Of a DNA stretch of 64,000 nucleotides, positions 17,653 to 25,559 are shown piece by piece. This DNA comes from Parasediminibacterium sp051861445 (GTDB lineage Bacteria > Bacteroidota > Bacteroidia > Chitinophagales > Chitinophagaceae), in NCBI GenBank assembly GCA_051861445.1, contig JBHYCS010000011.1, forward strand, positions 62,001-126,000, in the 5' to 3' direction. The notes below the pieces were generated by a model, which was not told the origin of the DNA, searched no databases, and saw only the letters and a list, made by a program, of their open reading frames with translations. Position numbers and translations under genes: made by a program. Numbering within the stretch: the first letter of the stretch is position 1; each line of letters begins with the position of its first letter.

Positions 17653-18747
17653 ATGCCTATTAAAAGTTTACAATATTTAAGTTTACTCAACCCATTTTCT
17701 TCAATTCGAACAAAAGAAATATTACAAGTAAACCCTACCGTAATTCCGCAACGATTAGAGAGTGCAGAAGTTACCATTTCTGTGTATGAATACAATGCCA
17801 ACAGTTTACAATCGCACCAATTTTCAGCAACCGATTTATGTCCACAATTTAATAATCATGATACGGTTAAGTGGATTAATGTTGATGGTATTAACAAAGC
17901 ATCTATCGATGCTTTTTGCAAGCATTATGATATTCATTATTTGTTGGCAGAAGATATTCAAAGTGTTGGCTTAAGACCAAAAATGGATGAAATAGACAAT
18001 CATTTGTTTTGCTTATTGCACATGCTCTATTTTAATAAAGAAAAAGGCAGTGTAGAAAGCGAACAAATAAGTATTGTTTTAGGAAAACATTATGTAATTA
18101 GTTTTCAAGAAGATGCAACAAGAGATGTGTTTAATGCCTTGAGAGAAAAACTAAAAATTACCAATAGTAAAATTAGACAAAGTGGAGCCGATTATTTATG
18201 CTACGCATTGATAGATTTAATTGTAGACAATTACTTTATAGTGATGGAACAATTAGGTGATAGAATTGAAATTTTAGAAGATGAAATAGTAAAAAGACCA
18301 AACCCAAGAGCATTGGTAAAAATTAGCCAATTGCGTAAAGAGTTAATTGTACTGAAAAGAAGTATTGCCCCTGTTCGTGAATTGATTAATGGATTTATAA
18401 AAAATGAAAACCCAATTTTAGAAGAAAAAACCAATAAGTACTTTAAAGATATTTACGACCACATAATTCAAGCAACAGACTTGGTAGAAAACTACAGAGA
18501 TATGATGATGACGATGCAAGATGTGTACATTAACCAAGTAAATTTAAAGATGAATGAAACGATGAAAGTAATGACGATTGTTACTTGTTTATTGGCTCCT
18601 GCCACGGTTATTGGTGGAATATTTGGGATGAATTTCGATAGAATTCCATATTTACACGACAAAAATGGCTTCTATATTGCTGTAGGCTTAATGCTGATTA
18701 TTCCTTTATTTATGCTTCGAATTTTTAGAAAAAGAGGTTGGTTTTAA
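17653..18747 (+). CDS. corA: CorA-type magnesium/cobalt transporter
   Basis: The product is a 364-residue inner-membrane divalent cation channel. The C-terminal pair of helices is present, with the diagnostic GMN at residues 325-327 (IFGMNFD) and the last helix FYIAVGLMLIIPLFML followed by a basic tail. The N-terminal two thirds are the cytosolic funnel, with long charged helices (GDRIEILEDEIVKRPNPR). The frame is open back to 17425, but that extension would include the terminator at 17561-17586; the ATG at 17653 gives normal CorA length. The loop after GMN (DRIPYLHDKNGF) keeps an acidic residue but not the exact MPEL sequence. Confidence 0.93.
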   Translation: MPIKSLQYLSLLNPFSSIRTKEILQVNPTVIPQRLESAEVTISVYEYNANSLQSHQFSATDLCPQFNNHDTVKWINVDGINKASIDAFCKHYDIHYLLAEDIQSVGLRPKMDEIDNHLFCLLHMLYFNKEKGSVESEQISIVLGKHYVISFQEDATRDVFNALREKLKITNSKIRQSGADYLCYALIDLIVDNYFIVMEQLGDRIEILEDEIVKRPNPRALVKISQLRKELIVLKRSIAPVRELINGFIKNENPILEEKTNKYFKDIYDHIIQATDLVENYRDMMMTMQDVYINQVNLKMNETMKVMTIVTCLLAPATVIGGIFGMNFDRIPYLHDKNGFYIAVGLMLIIPLFMLRIFRKRGWF

Positions 18748-18861
18748 AACATTAGTAGTAAAAATTAGTTTAAAATCCAATTCATTTCTTAAACAACATT
18801 TTCAATTTAAAGAAAATATAAGCAGCAATAAATAGCAGTTTATTAAGGTATAAAATCTTAT

Positions 18862-20898
18862 TTATTTCATTGTTTCTAATTCTTTTTGCAAACGAAACAT
18901 TTCATCTCTTAAACGAGCAGCTTCAATAAAATCTAAATCTCTAGCCGCTTTTTCCATTTGTTTTTTGGTTTGTGCAATTGCTTTTTCTACCGAAGGAATG
19001 GTTTTATATGTTTCTTGTTCTTCAGCAGCAACAGGCAATCCTCTTTCTGTAGTAATTGTATACGTTGGCTTAGCTGCATCTGTCCCTTTAATATCCAATA
19101 CAGATGTTTGCTTCATAATTTGATCAATACTCTTATTTACAGTTGTTGGAGTAATTTGGTGTTGAATATTGTAAGCAATTTGCTTTTCTCTGCGTCTGCT
19201 CGTTTCGTCAATGGTTCTTTGCATACTTTCGGTCATTTTATCTGCATAAAAAATAACCTTACCATCAACGTTTCTTGCTGCTCTACCTGCAGTTTGAGTA
19301 AGTGATCTTTCATTCCTCAAAAATCCTTCTTTATCTGCATCTAAAATAGCCACTAACGATACTTCAGGTAAGTCTAAACCCTCTCTTAATAAGTTTACAC
19401 CTACCAATACATCAATTTCACCCAAACGTAATTGCCTCAATATTTCAATACGTTCAAGTGTATCCACATCACTGTGAATGTATTTCGATTTTATATTTAT
19501 TCTACCCAAATATTTATCCATTTCTTCGGCCATTCGTTTGGTAAGTGTAGTTACCAAAATACGATCGCCTTTTTTCACCGTTCTATCAATTTCATCTAAC
19601 AAATCATCAATTTGATTAACAGATGGACGAATTTCAATGGGTGGATCTAACAAACCTGTTGGTCTTACAACTTGTTCAATTACCACACCACCTGTTTGTT
19701 GCAATTCATAATCGCCAGGCGTTGCACTTACAAAAATGGTTTGACCAATTAAATTTTCAAATTCCGTAAAGTTCAATGGTCTATTATCCATTGCACTTGG
19801 CAAACGAAAACCATAATCTACCAACACCATTTTTCTACTTCTATCTCCACCATACATACCTGCAATTTGTGGCACAGTTTGATGGCTTTCATCAATCATA
19901 CAAATAAAATCTTTGGCAAAATAATCTAAGAGACAAAAGGGTCTTGTGCCGGGTTTTCTTCTATCAAAAAAACGAGAGTAGTTTTCAATTCCATTGCAAT
20001 ATCCAAGTTCACGTATCATTTCTAAATCGTACTCTACACGTTCTTTTATGCGTTGAGCTTCAATAAATTTTCCTGTCGATTTAAAATATTCAGTCTGAGC
20101 CATCATTTCATCCTGAATTTCATAAATCACTTCTTGCATAATGTCTTTTGGAGCTAAGTATAAATTGGCAGGAAAAATGGCTGCATTATCTAAGGTTCCA
20201 ATTCGTTTACTTGTTTCTTTTTCTAAACTTTCTATTTCTTCAATTTCATCACCAAAAAATGTAACTCTATAGGCAATATCTAAATAAGGTAAATTAATAT
20301 CTACCGTATCTCCTTTTACTCTAAAAGTTCCCCTTGTAAAATCGCCTTGACTTCTTGTGTATAAACTATTTACCAATGCATGTAAAAATGCTTGTCGAGA
20401 TAAAACTTGCCCCTTTTGAATTCTAATAATTCCATTTTCAAATTCAGTTGGATTACCCATACCATAAATACAACTAACGCTAGCCACTACAATAATATCT
20501 CTTCGTCCACTCAACAATTCACTCGTTGCTTGTAAACGCAACTTGTCTAATTCTTCATTAATACTTAAATCTTTTTCGATGTAGGTATCACTTACAGGCA
20601 TGTAAGCCTCTGGCTGATAATAATCGTAATAGCTTACAAAATAGCCCACTGCATTATTAGGAAAAAACTGTTTAAACTCACCGTATAATTGAGCCACTAA
20701 AGTTTTGTTATGAGTAAGAATAAGCGTAGGCCTTTGTACTGCTTGAATTACATTGGCCATCGTAAATGTTTTACCACTACCAGTTACACCCAATAAGGTT
20801 TGAAATTGTTCGCCTCGTTCAATGCCATCAATTAATTCTTTTATAGCCGTTGGCTGATCTCCTGATGGTTGATATGGTGACTGTAATTGAAAAGGCAT
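18862..20898 (-). CDS. uvrB: excinuclease ABC subunit B
   Basis: UvrB is the damage-verifying helicase of nucleotide excision repair, working with UvrA and UvrC. The 678-residue product has Walker A (LLGVTGSGKTFT, about residues 36-47), the DNA-threading beta-hairpin (YYDYYQPEAYMP), the Walker B MIDESH, helicase motifs VLVGVNLLREGLDLPE and QTAGRAARN, and a C-terminal UVR motif (KQMEKAARDLDFIEAARLRDE). Length is normal. It is a single gene on the minus strand; uvrA and uvrC are not in the window. I see no convincing -7 box or SOS-type operator in the 150 bases upstream. Confidence 0.98.
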   Translation of the reverse strand: MPFQLQSPYQPSGDQPTAIKELIDGIERGEQFQTLLGVTGSGKTFTMANVIQAVQRPTLILTHNKTLVAQLYGEFKQFFPNNAVGYFVSYYDYYQPEAYMPVSDTYIEKDLSINEELDKLRLQATSELLSGRRDIIVVASVSCIYGMGNPTEFENGIIRIQKGQVLSRQAFLHALVNSLYTRSQGDFTRGTFRVKGDTVDINLPYLDIAYRVTFFGDEIEEIESLEKETSKRIGTLDNAAIFPANLYLAPKDIMQEVIYEIQDEMMAQTEYFKSTGKFIEAQRIKERVEYDLEMIRELGYCNGIENYSRFFDRRKPGTRPFCLLDYFAKDFICMIDESHQTVPQIAGMYGGDRSRKMVLVDYGFRLPSAMDNRPLNFTEFENLIGQTIFVSATPGDYELQQTGGVVIEQVVRPTGLLDPPIEIRPSVNQIDDLLDEIDRTVKKGDRILVTTLTKRMAEEMDKYLGRINIKSKYIHSDVDTLERIEILRQLRLGEIDVLVGVNLLREGLDLPEVSLVAILDADKEGFLRNERSLTQTAGRAARNVDGKVIFYADKMTESMQRTIDETSRRREKQIAYNIQHQITPTTVNKSIDQIMKQTSVLDIKGTDAAKPTYTITTERGLPVAAEEQETYKTIPSVEKAIAQTKKQMEKAARDLDFIEAARLRDEMFRLQKELETMK

Positions 20899-21049
20899 AC
20901 ATGCAAATTAAACAATTGTAAATTCTTGTCATCAAAGGCACAAAAAATTGAGAAGAATTATTGTGTAACCAACTTTAGTAATTCTGTTCAACTGAGGTTG
21001 CGTCGCACTCTTGTACGTTCAATTTTCTATTCAGCAACAACACAAAAAT

Positions 21050-21634
21050 TTAGTTATAGTATGGACTAATCATTACATACACAACAGGGCCTGTAACTGC
21101 TACATACAACCACAAAGGCCAAATGATTTTCGATAGTTTTTTATGAGCTTCAAACTCTGCTGTTAAGCCTCTGTAAGCAGTAAATAATATAAATGGCAAA
21201 ATAATAGTTGCCAAAAAAATATGGGTAGCCAAAATAATGTAATACACAATTCGAATACTTCCTGCAGCAAGTTTTTCTGCATCTGACAATAATCCATCAT
21301 GATTGCTATCGCCAAATTTAGCTTCTCCTGCAAGCATATGGTGAGCAATGTATGAGACTAAAAATAAAACAGATAAACCTAAAGCAGCAATCATTAAACG
21401 TTTATGCAGTAAATAATTTTTATTTTTTACCGCAACTAAAGCAGCTATTAAAAACACAGCAATAGTTGCATTTACAAAAGCATTTATGGTAGCAAATATG
21501 TGAATATCAAAGCCCAAATTAGCTTCTACTTTTACCTTACCTAAAACTACTACAACAGCAAAAACAACAAATGAAAAAATTCCAATTAATAATTTTGCCT
21601 GAGAATCATTCTTTTTCAATGCAGCTTGTAACAT
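21050..21634 (-). CDS. DUF420 membrane protein with EF-hand-like loop
   Basis: The 194-residue product has five predicted helices in the arrangement of DUF420 proteins, a family linked to cytochrome oxidase maturation in other bacteria (CtaM of Firmicutes). His residues HIF near 45 and HH at 98-99 are candidate cofactor ligands. Residues 109-120 (DSNHDGLLSDAE) match an EF-hand loop: Asp1, Asn3, Asp5, Gly6, Ser9, Glu12. This loop is between helices, probably outside the cytoplasm. The gene follows the SCO gene by 34 bases on the same strand, which supports an oxidase-assembly role. Confidence 0.85.
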   Translation of the reverse strand: MLQAALKKNDSQAKLLIGIFSFVVFAVVVVLGKVKVEANLGFDIHIFATINAFVNATIAVFLIAALVAVKNKNYLLHKRLMIAALGLSVLFLVSYIAHHMLAGEAKFGDSNHDGLLSDAEKLAAGSIRIVYYIILATHIFLATIILPFILFTAYRGLTAEFEAHKKLSKIIWPLWLYVAVTGPVVYVMISPYYN

Positions 21635-21668
21635 AATATATAGGATTTAAAATACTTTCAATTAAAAT

Positions 21669-22481
21669 TTATCCATTAATTTTTCTTCGTCCTTGCATAT
21701 ATACTACAAAGAAAATAACGGCAACAATTATTATTAACCACAACCAACTTAAATCAACAATTTGGGTAAATACAGTACTCTTTTTCTTGCGATTTTTTTC
21801 AAGCATCAAAGCACCAATATCTCTTGCTAACTTAGAAATAGACGTTGTATCTAATCCATTATAAAAACCACGAACAACATAATCTTTATCTAAAACCACG
21901 AAACGATTGGTGTGTACAAAATCAGAATCTACTGGTTGACTATCATATTGATCTACTCTTAATTCTTGAAAAGCAAAATCTGCAATTTTCTTTTTATCGC
22001 CTGTAAGCATCCACCAATTATCATGATTTACGCCAAACCTGTCTGCATAATCTTTTAAAACAGAAACACTATCTCTATCAGCGTCTATGCTAAATGATAA
22101 AAACTGCACAACAGATGTGTCTACTTTTTTTCTCAGATTTCCACCTTTTATAAAAGACTGCTGTAGTTTCGACATGTTTCTTGTTAAACGAGGACAAATA
22201 CTTCTACAATGGGTGAAAAAGAAATCTGCAACAATTATTTTACCTTGTATATCATATAAACTAACCGTGTCGCCTAACTGATTTACCAATGTAATATTTG
22301 CCGTTCTATGCCAAATACTATCAGTTTGTTGCTTGCCATTTACTACGCCTGTAATTACAGTATCTAAGAAATATTTTCTAGGCATCGTAACAGCAGTATC
22401 ACCTACGGATTTTAACCATAAATAAGCCGACAAGGGTAACAATATTGCTACACACAAAGCCAACAGTGCATTTTTATTCAT
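21669..22481 (-). CDS. SCO1/SenC family copper chaperone
   Basis: SCO proteins deliver copper to the CuA site of cytochrome oxidase subunit II. This 270-residue protein has an N-terminal anchor (LLALCVAILLPLSAYLWL), a thioredoxin-like fold with Cys92 and Cys96 in HCRSICPRL, and the third copper ligand His190 (SDFVHTNRF). A second hydrophobic helix near the C-terminus (LWLIIIVAVIFFVVYM) followed by basic residues is an addition to the minimal SCO layout. It is placed just after the oxidase operon terminator and before DUF420. It therefore probably has its own promoter, though I found no clear box. Confidence 0.92.
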   Translation of the reverse strand: MNKNALLALCVAILLPLSAYLWLKSVGDTAVTMPRKYFLDTVITGVVNGKQQTDSIWHRTANITLVNQLGDTVSLYDIQGKIIVADFFFTHCRSICPRLTRNMSKLQQSFIKGGNLRKKVDTSVVQFLSFSIDADRDSVSVLKDYADRFGVNHDNWWMLTGDKKKIADFAFQELRVDQYDSQPVDSDFVHTNRFVVLDKDYVVRGFYNGLDTTSISKLARDIGALMLEKNRKKKSTVFTQIVDLSWLWLIIIVAVIFFVVYMQGRRKING

Positions 22482-22560
22482 AATAACGTAATAACTTTTA
22501 AAATTGGGTTTTAACTAGATATAGTTTTTGCAACTGTTGTTTTTAAACGACAAATAGATA

Positions 22561-22591
22561 ACAAAAAACCACCGCAAAAGTGCGATGGTTT
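22561..22591 (-). terminator. terminator of the ctaB-cox subunit operon
   Basis: An 11-bp stem with one mismatch (22566-22576 with 22581-22591) has an AAAG loop. On the minus strand it is followed by six T (A-run at 22563-22568). It lies about 60 bases after the stop of the subunit IV gene. Confidence 0.75.
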
Positions 22592-22649
22592 ATAAAATAT
22601 TTATAGTTGCAAATATTCTTATTGCGTTTAAACTATCACCTTACTGCAA

Positions 22650-23099
22650 TTATTCAACTGCTTTTTTAGATTCAGCAGGAGCTTCATGTTTCTCGTCTTT
22701 TCCATGAGAACCTTCATGTTTCTTTTCAACCTTTATCTCTGATTGTGCTTTTTTGTAAGGGTCGTACGTATTACGAAGATTTTTGTATGAATCTCCTTCA
22801 TATAAAAATGCACCAATAAACCAAACAAATAACAAAAGTGGCATTACAATAGTCATAATTAAACTTTTAAACTCATGCTTTAAGTGCATAAAGTAAGCAA
22901 CTATGTAAAACGCTTTCCAAATCATCAAAATAACAATAACTCCTTTGATAGCGAAAACTGTACTTTTTGAATCGATTTTCATCATCCAAAAACCTAATGC
23001 TAATTCAATAATTGTTAGTACGGTTAAAAAAAGCGTAACCTTCCAGATTTCTTTTACCGCTGCACCATTATCTTGGTGTTGTTCTGCTGTATGTGCCAT
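22650..23099 (-). CDS. cytochrome c oxidase subunit IV family protein
   Basis: This 149-residue small oxidase subunit has three hydrophobic segments (VTLFLTVLTIIELALGFWM; IKGVIVILMIWKAFYIVAYFMH; IMTIVMPLLLFVWFIGAFLYEG) in the CtaF/CyoD-type arrangement. The C-terminal 40 residues are Lys/Glu/His-rich and hydrophilic, and probably disordered. It is the last gene of the ctaB transcript; a terminator follows. The start is ATG at 23099, 33 bases after the upstream subunit III gene stops. Confidence 0.88.
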   Translation of the reverse strand: MAHTAEQHQDNGAAVKEIWKVTLFLTVLTIIELALGFWMMKIDSKSTVFAIKGVIVILMIWKAFYIVAYFMHLKHEFKSLIMTIVMPLLLFVWFIGAFLYEGDSYKNLRNTYDPYKKAQSEIKVEKKHEGSHGKDEKHEAPAESKKAVE

Positions 23100-23132
23100 T
23101 TCTATTTATTAAAGAATTTAAAATTTATAGTG

Positions 23133-23810
23133 TTAAATCAAGTAAAAACAAGTGAATACAAAAACCCAAACTAAATCTACAAAATGCCAGTATAAACCTG
23201 CCTTTTCAATCATTAAATAATGTCCTCTTTCTTCAAACTTGTCCATTAAAGTCATTACTAACATTACAATATTTATAACCACACCACTCAATACGTGAAA
23301 ACCGTGAAAACCTGTAATTGTAAAGAAATAATTAGTAAAACTAGTAGAAGACTGAGTTCCATCTGCATTTAAAAACGGATTCATTCCCCACCATGCACCT
23401 TCATGATGTAAATGCGACCATTCCCATGCTTGACAGCCTAAGAATGCTGCACCACCAATAATTGTAAGAATTAGGTTTTTAACAACTCCTTTCTTGTCCA
23501 TATTATGACCAGCATGTACAGCCAAAACCATTGTAACAGAGCTAATAATCAATATAAATGTCATTAAACTAACAAACATCAACGGTAAACCACTACCTAA
23601 ACCTGGAAAAGATTGAAACACCTCGTTTGGATCAGGCCATCCATTCGATGAAAAACGAATAGTTCCATAAGAAATTAAAAAAGCTCCAAATGTAAAAGCG
23701 TCACTCATTAAAAAATACCACATCATTAATTTACCATACTCTACATTAAATGGGCTTTTACCACCATTCCACAATTTTGTGGGCACTGCTGCTGTTGTTA
23801 CTGTACTCAT
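23133..23810 (-). CDS. cytochrome c oxidase subunit III (copy downstream)
   Basis: The 225-residue heme-copper oxidase subunit III contains the family motifs GFHGFHVLSGVVINIVML and YWHFVDLVWVFVFTCFYLI, with WEWSHLHHEGAWWGMNPF in the loop. It is the second of two adjacent subunit III genes; they are clearly different in sequence, so a recent duplication is excluded. Such pairs are common in Bacteroidota ACIII/oxidase clusters. It lies 33 bases from the subunit IV gene, in the ctaB transcript. Confidence 0.92.
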   Translation of the reverse strand: MSTVTTAAVPTKLWNGGKSPFNVEYGKLMMWYFLMSDAFTFGAFLISYGTIRFSSNGWPDPNEVFQSFPGLGSGLPLMFVSLMTFILIISSVTMVLAVHAGHNMDKKGVVKNLILTIIGGAAFLGCQAWEWSHLHHEGAWWGMNPFLNADGTQSSTSFTNYFFTITGFHGFHVLSGVVINIVMLVMTLMDKFEERGHYLMIEKAGLYWHFVDLVWVFVFTCFYLI

Positions 23811-23892
23811 GTTTCGTTAATAAGAATTATAGCTACAAAAATATTAGCTAGTGTTGAATAAAAGTGAATAAAGTTTATTTTTTTCTTTGGTT

Positions 23893-24465
23893 TTATAACC
23901 AATTGAAGAAAATAAATAGATAAACCCATAAAATATCTACAAAATGCCAATAGGTACTTACAATTTCAACAGGTACACTGCTGTAGTTTTTTATTTTGCT
24001 AATATATGCTCTTACAACAATTACAAGAATTGCTATTACTCCTCCTAAAACATGCAGCATATGTAATCCTGTAATAATTCCTAAAAATGATGTAGCTGCA
24101 TTGCTTTTCACGCCAAATAAAGGAATATTTCTAGATTCTAAGTCTGCAAAACCAACAAACTGTAATGCCATAAATAGTAAACCCAATAAAGCAGTGATAG
24201 TAATGAGCGTTCTGTATCTACTCATTTCTCTTGCTTTAAATGCTTTGAAACTTAAATGTATCGTTACACTGCTTGCAAGTATTACAACTGTGCTGTAGAA
24301 AAAAACTACTGGTAGTCCAAATTCTAACCAGTTACTTTGATTTTTCTTTACAATGTATGCACTTGTTAATCCAGCAAACATCATGATAATGCTACCCATT
24401 GCCACCCATAATGTAAATTTATGTGGGTGAATTCTTTTTACTTCGTTTTTGCTCGCTATTTCCAT
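23893..24465 (-). CDS. cytochrome c oxidase subunit III (copy upstream)
   Basis: This 190-residue, five-helix subunit III carries GLHMLHVLGGVIAILVIV and TYWHFVDILWVYLFIFFNWL. The longest frame starts at a GTG (24468) directly before an ATG; the ATG at 24465 is preferred. It is shorter than the other copy by one N-terminal segment. The gap of about 80 bases to the next gene holds no terminator that I can see. Confidence 0.92.
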   Translation of the reverse strand: MEIASKNEVKRIHPHKFTLWVAMGSIIMMFAGLTSAYIVKKNQSNWLEFGLPVVFFYSTVVILASSVTIHLSFKAFKAREMSRYRTLITITALLGLLFMALQFVGFADLESRNIPLFGVKSNAATSFLGIITGLHMLHVLGGVIAILVIVVRAYISKIKNYSSVPVEIVSTYWHFVDILWVYLFIFFNWL

Positions 24466-24524
24466 CACACTTTGTTTTAGTTTTAAAATATTTTAACAAT
24501 CAACAACTTAATAAGCTTCAATGT

Positions 24525-25433
24525 TTAATGAATTTTATCTGCCAACAATGCTAGCAAAACAATAGGCAAATAAATGTAACTACTAAACATTACCCTTCTT
24601 GCTGCTTTTACATCCATTTCTGCATATAAACGTGCACTCTGAATAACCATGAAAATATTAGCAGCTAAAACTATCCATAAACTAACATTTCCAGTTAATC
24701 CAAAATAATTAGGCAAAATACCTACAGGTATCATTAACACACTATACATAATTGCTTGTACAGCTGTAAATTTTGTTGGTCCTTTATCAGCTGGCAACAA
24801 TTTAAACCCTGCTTTGCTATAATCTTGATGAGCCACCCAAGCAATCGCCCAAAAATGGGGAAATTGCCACAGGAATTGTATACCAAATAAAATCCAACCA
24901 CCTGCACTAAAATCATCATTACCAGCTACCCATCCAATTAAACAAGGTAAAGCACCAGGAAAAGCTCCAACTAAAACAGCTATTGAGTTAATTTTTTTAA
25001 GCGGTGTATATATATAAGAATATAGGAATAAGCTAAATGCTGAAAGTAAAGCTGATGATAAATTGAAATAATACCACATTAAAATAACACCTAAAGAACC
25101 AGCGATTGCTGCAAATAGAAATGCTTCAGTTTGTGACATTCTTCCACTAGCAACTGGTCTTAAAGCGGTACGCTTCATTACGGCATCAGTATTTTTCTCT
25201 ACTGCTTGATTAATGGCATTTGCACTTCCTGTCACAAGCATTCCTGCAATAAACAATATGATAATCATGAACCAATTGTAATCGACAACTTTTGGAGCCA
25301 ACAAATAACAAATTACACAAGAGAAAACAACCGTGAAACTCAGTGTGAATTTTATTAACAGAAAATAGTCCTTAATTTTTGATGCAAATGCAAAACTGGT
25401 AGAGTTTGCCGTATGTGAAGTGCTGTTGTCCAT
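24525..25433 (-). CDS. ctaB: protoheme IX farnesyltransferase (heme O synthase)
   Basis: The enzyme transfers a farnesyl group to heme B to make heme O, the precursor of heme A for the oxidase encoded alongside. The product is a 302-residue UbiA-family protein with about nine helices. The prenyl-diphosphate site reads NQAVEKNTDAVMKRTALRP, i.e. NxxxExxxD with Glu for the usual first Asp. A second motif near YTPLKKI and the conserved WQFPHFWAIAW with HQDYSKAG are present. The frame is open to 25490, but that region contains a promoter and operator-like palindrome; the ATG at 25433 is the right start. Heme A synthase (ctaA) is not in view. Confidence 0.95.
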   Translation of the reverse strand: MDNSTSHTANSTSFAFASKIKDYFLLIKFTLSFTVVFSCVICYLLAPKVVDYNWFMIIILFIAGMLVTGSANAINQAVEKNTDAVMKRTALRPVASGRMSQTEAFLFAAIAGSLGVILMWYYFNLSSALLSAFSLFLYSYIYTPLKKINSIAVLVGAFPGALPCLIGWVAGNDDFSAGGWILFGIQFLWQFPHFWAIAWVAHQDYSKAGFKLLPADKGPTKFTAVQAIMYSVLMIPVGILPNYFGLTGNVSLWIVLAANIFMVIQSARLYAEMDVKAARRVMFSSYIYLPIVLLALLADKIH

Positions 25434-25457
25434 CCTGTAATATAATCTATTGGAATG

Positions 25458-25491
25458 CAAAGCTAAATACATTACTGACAGGTCAGTCAAA
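25458..25491 (-). promoter_or_regulatory. ctaB promoter with a palindrome in the spacer
   Basis: On the minus strand, TTTG (25488-25491) and TAGCTTTG (25458-25465), a full match to the Bacteroidota -7 box TAnnTTTG, are 22 bases apart. The spacer contains the perfect inverted repeat ACTGAC-N2-GTCAGT (25474-25487). The predicted leader to the ATG at 25433 is about 20 bases. The repeat abuts the -33 element, so a bound protein should repress; its style is that of TetR-family operators (inference). Confidence 0.65.
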
Positions 25492-25508
25492 ATGTATACA
25501 ACCGATTT

Positions 25509-25541
25509 AAAAACAATGCCCTGAGAATGATCAGGGCATTG
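25509..25541 (-). terminator. terminator after coxA
   Basis: A perfect 11-bp stem (25514-25524 with 25531-25541) with a six-base loop is followed on the minus strand by five T. It lies 19 bases beyond the coxA stop. It separates the act-coxBA transcript from ctaB. Confidence 0.85.
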
Positions 25542-25559
25542 AAAGAGAAATATAGTTAA

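Noticed and set aside
25434..25490. N-terminal extension of ctaB (19 residues)
   Set aside because: The extension would be encoded by the promoter boxes and palindrome, and heme O synthases start near the ATG at 25433.
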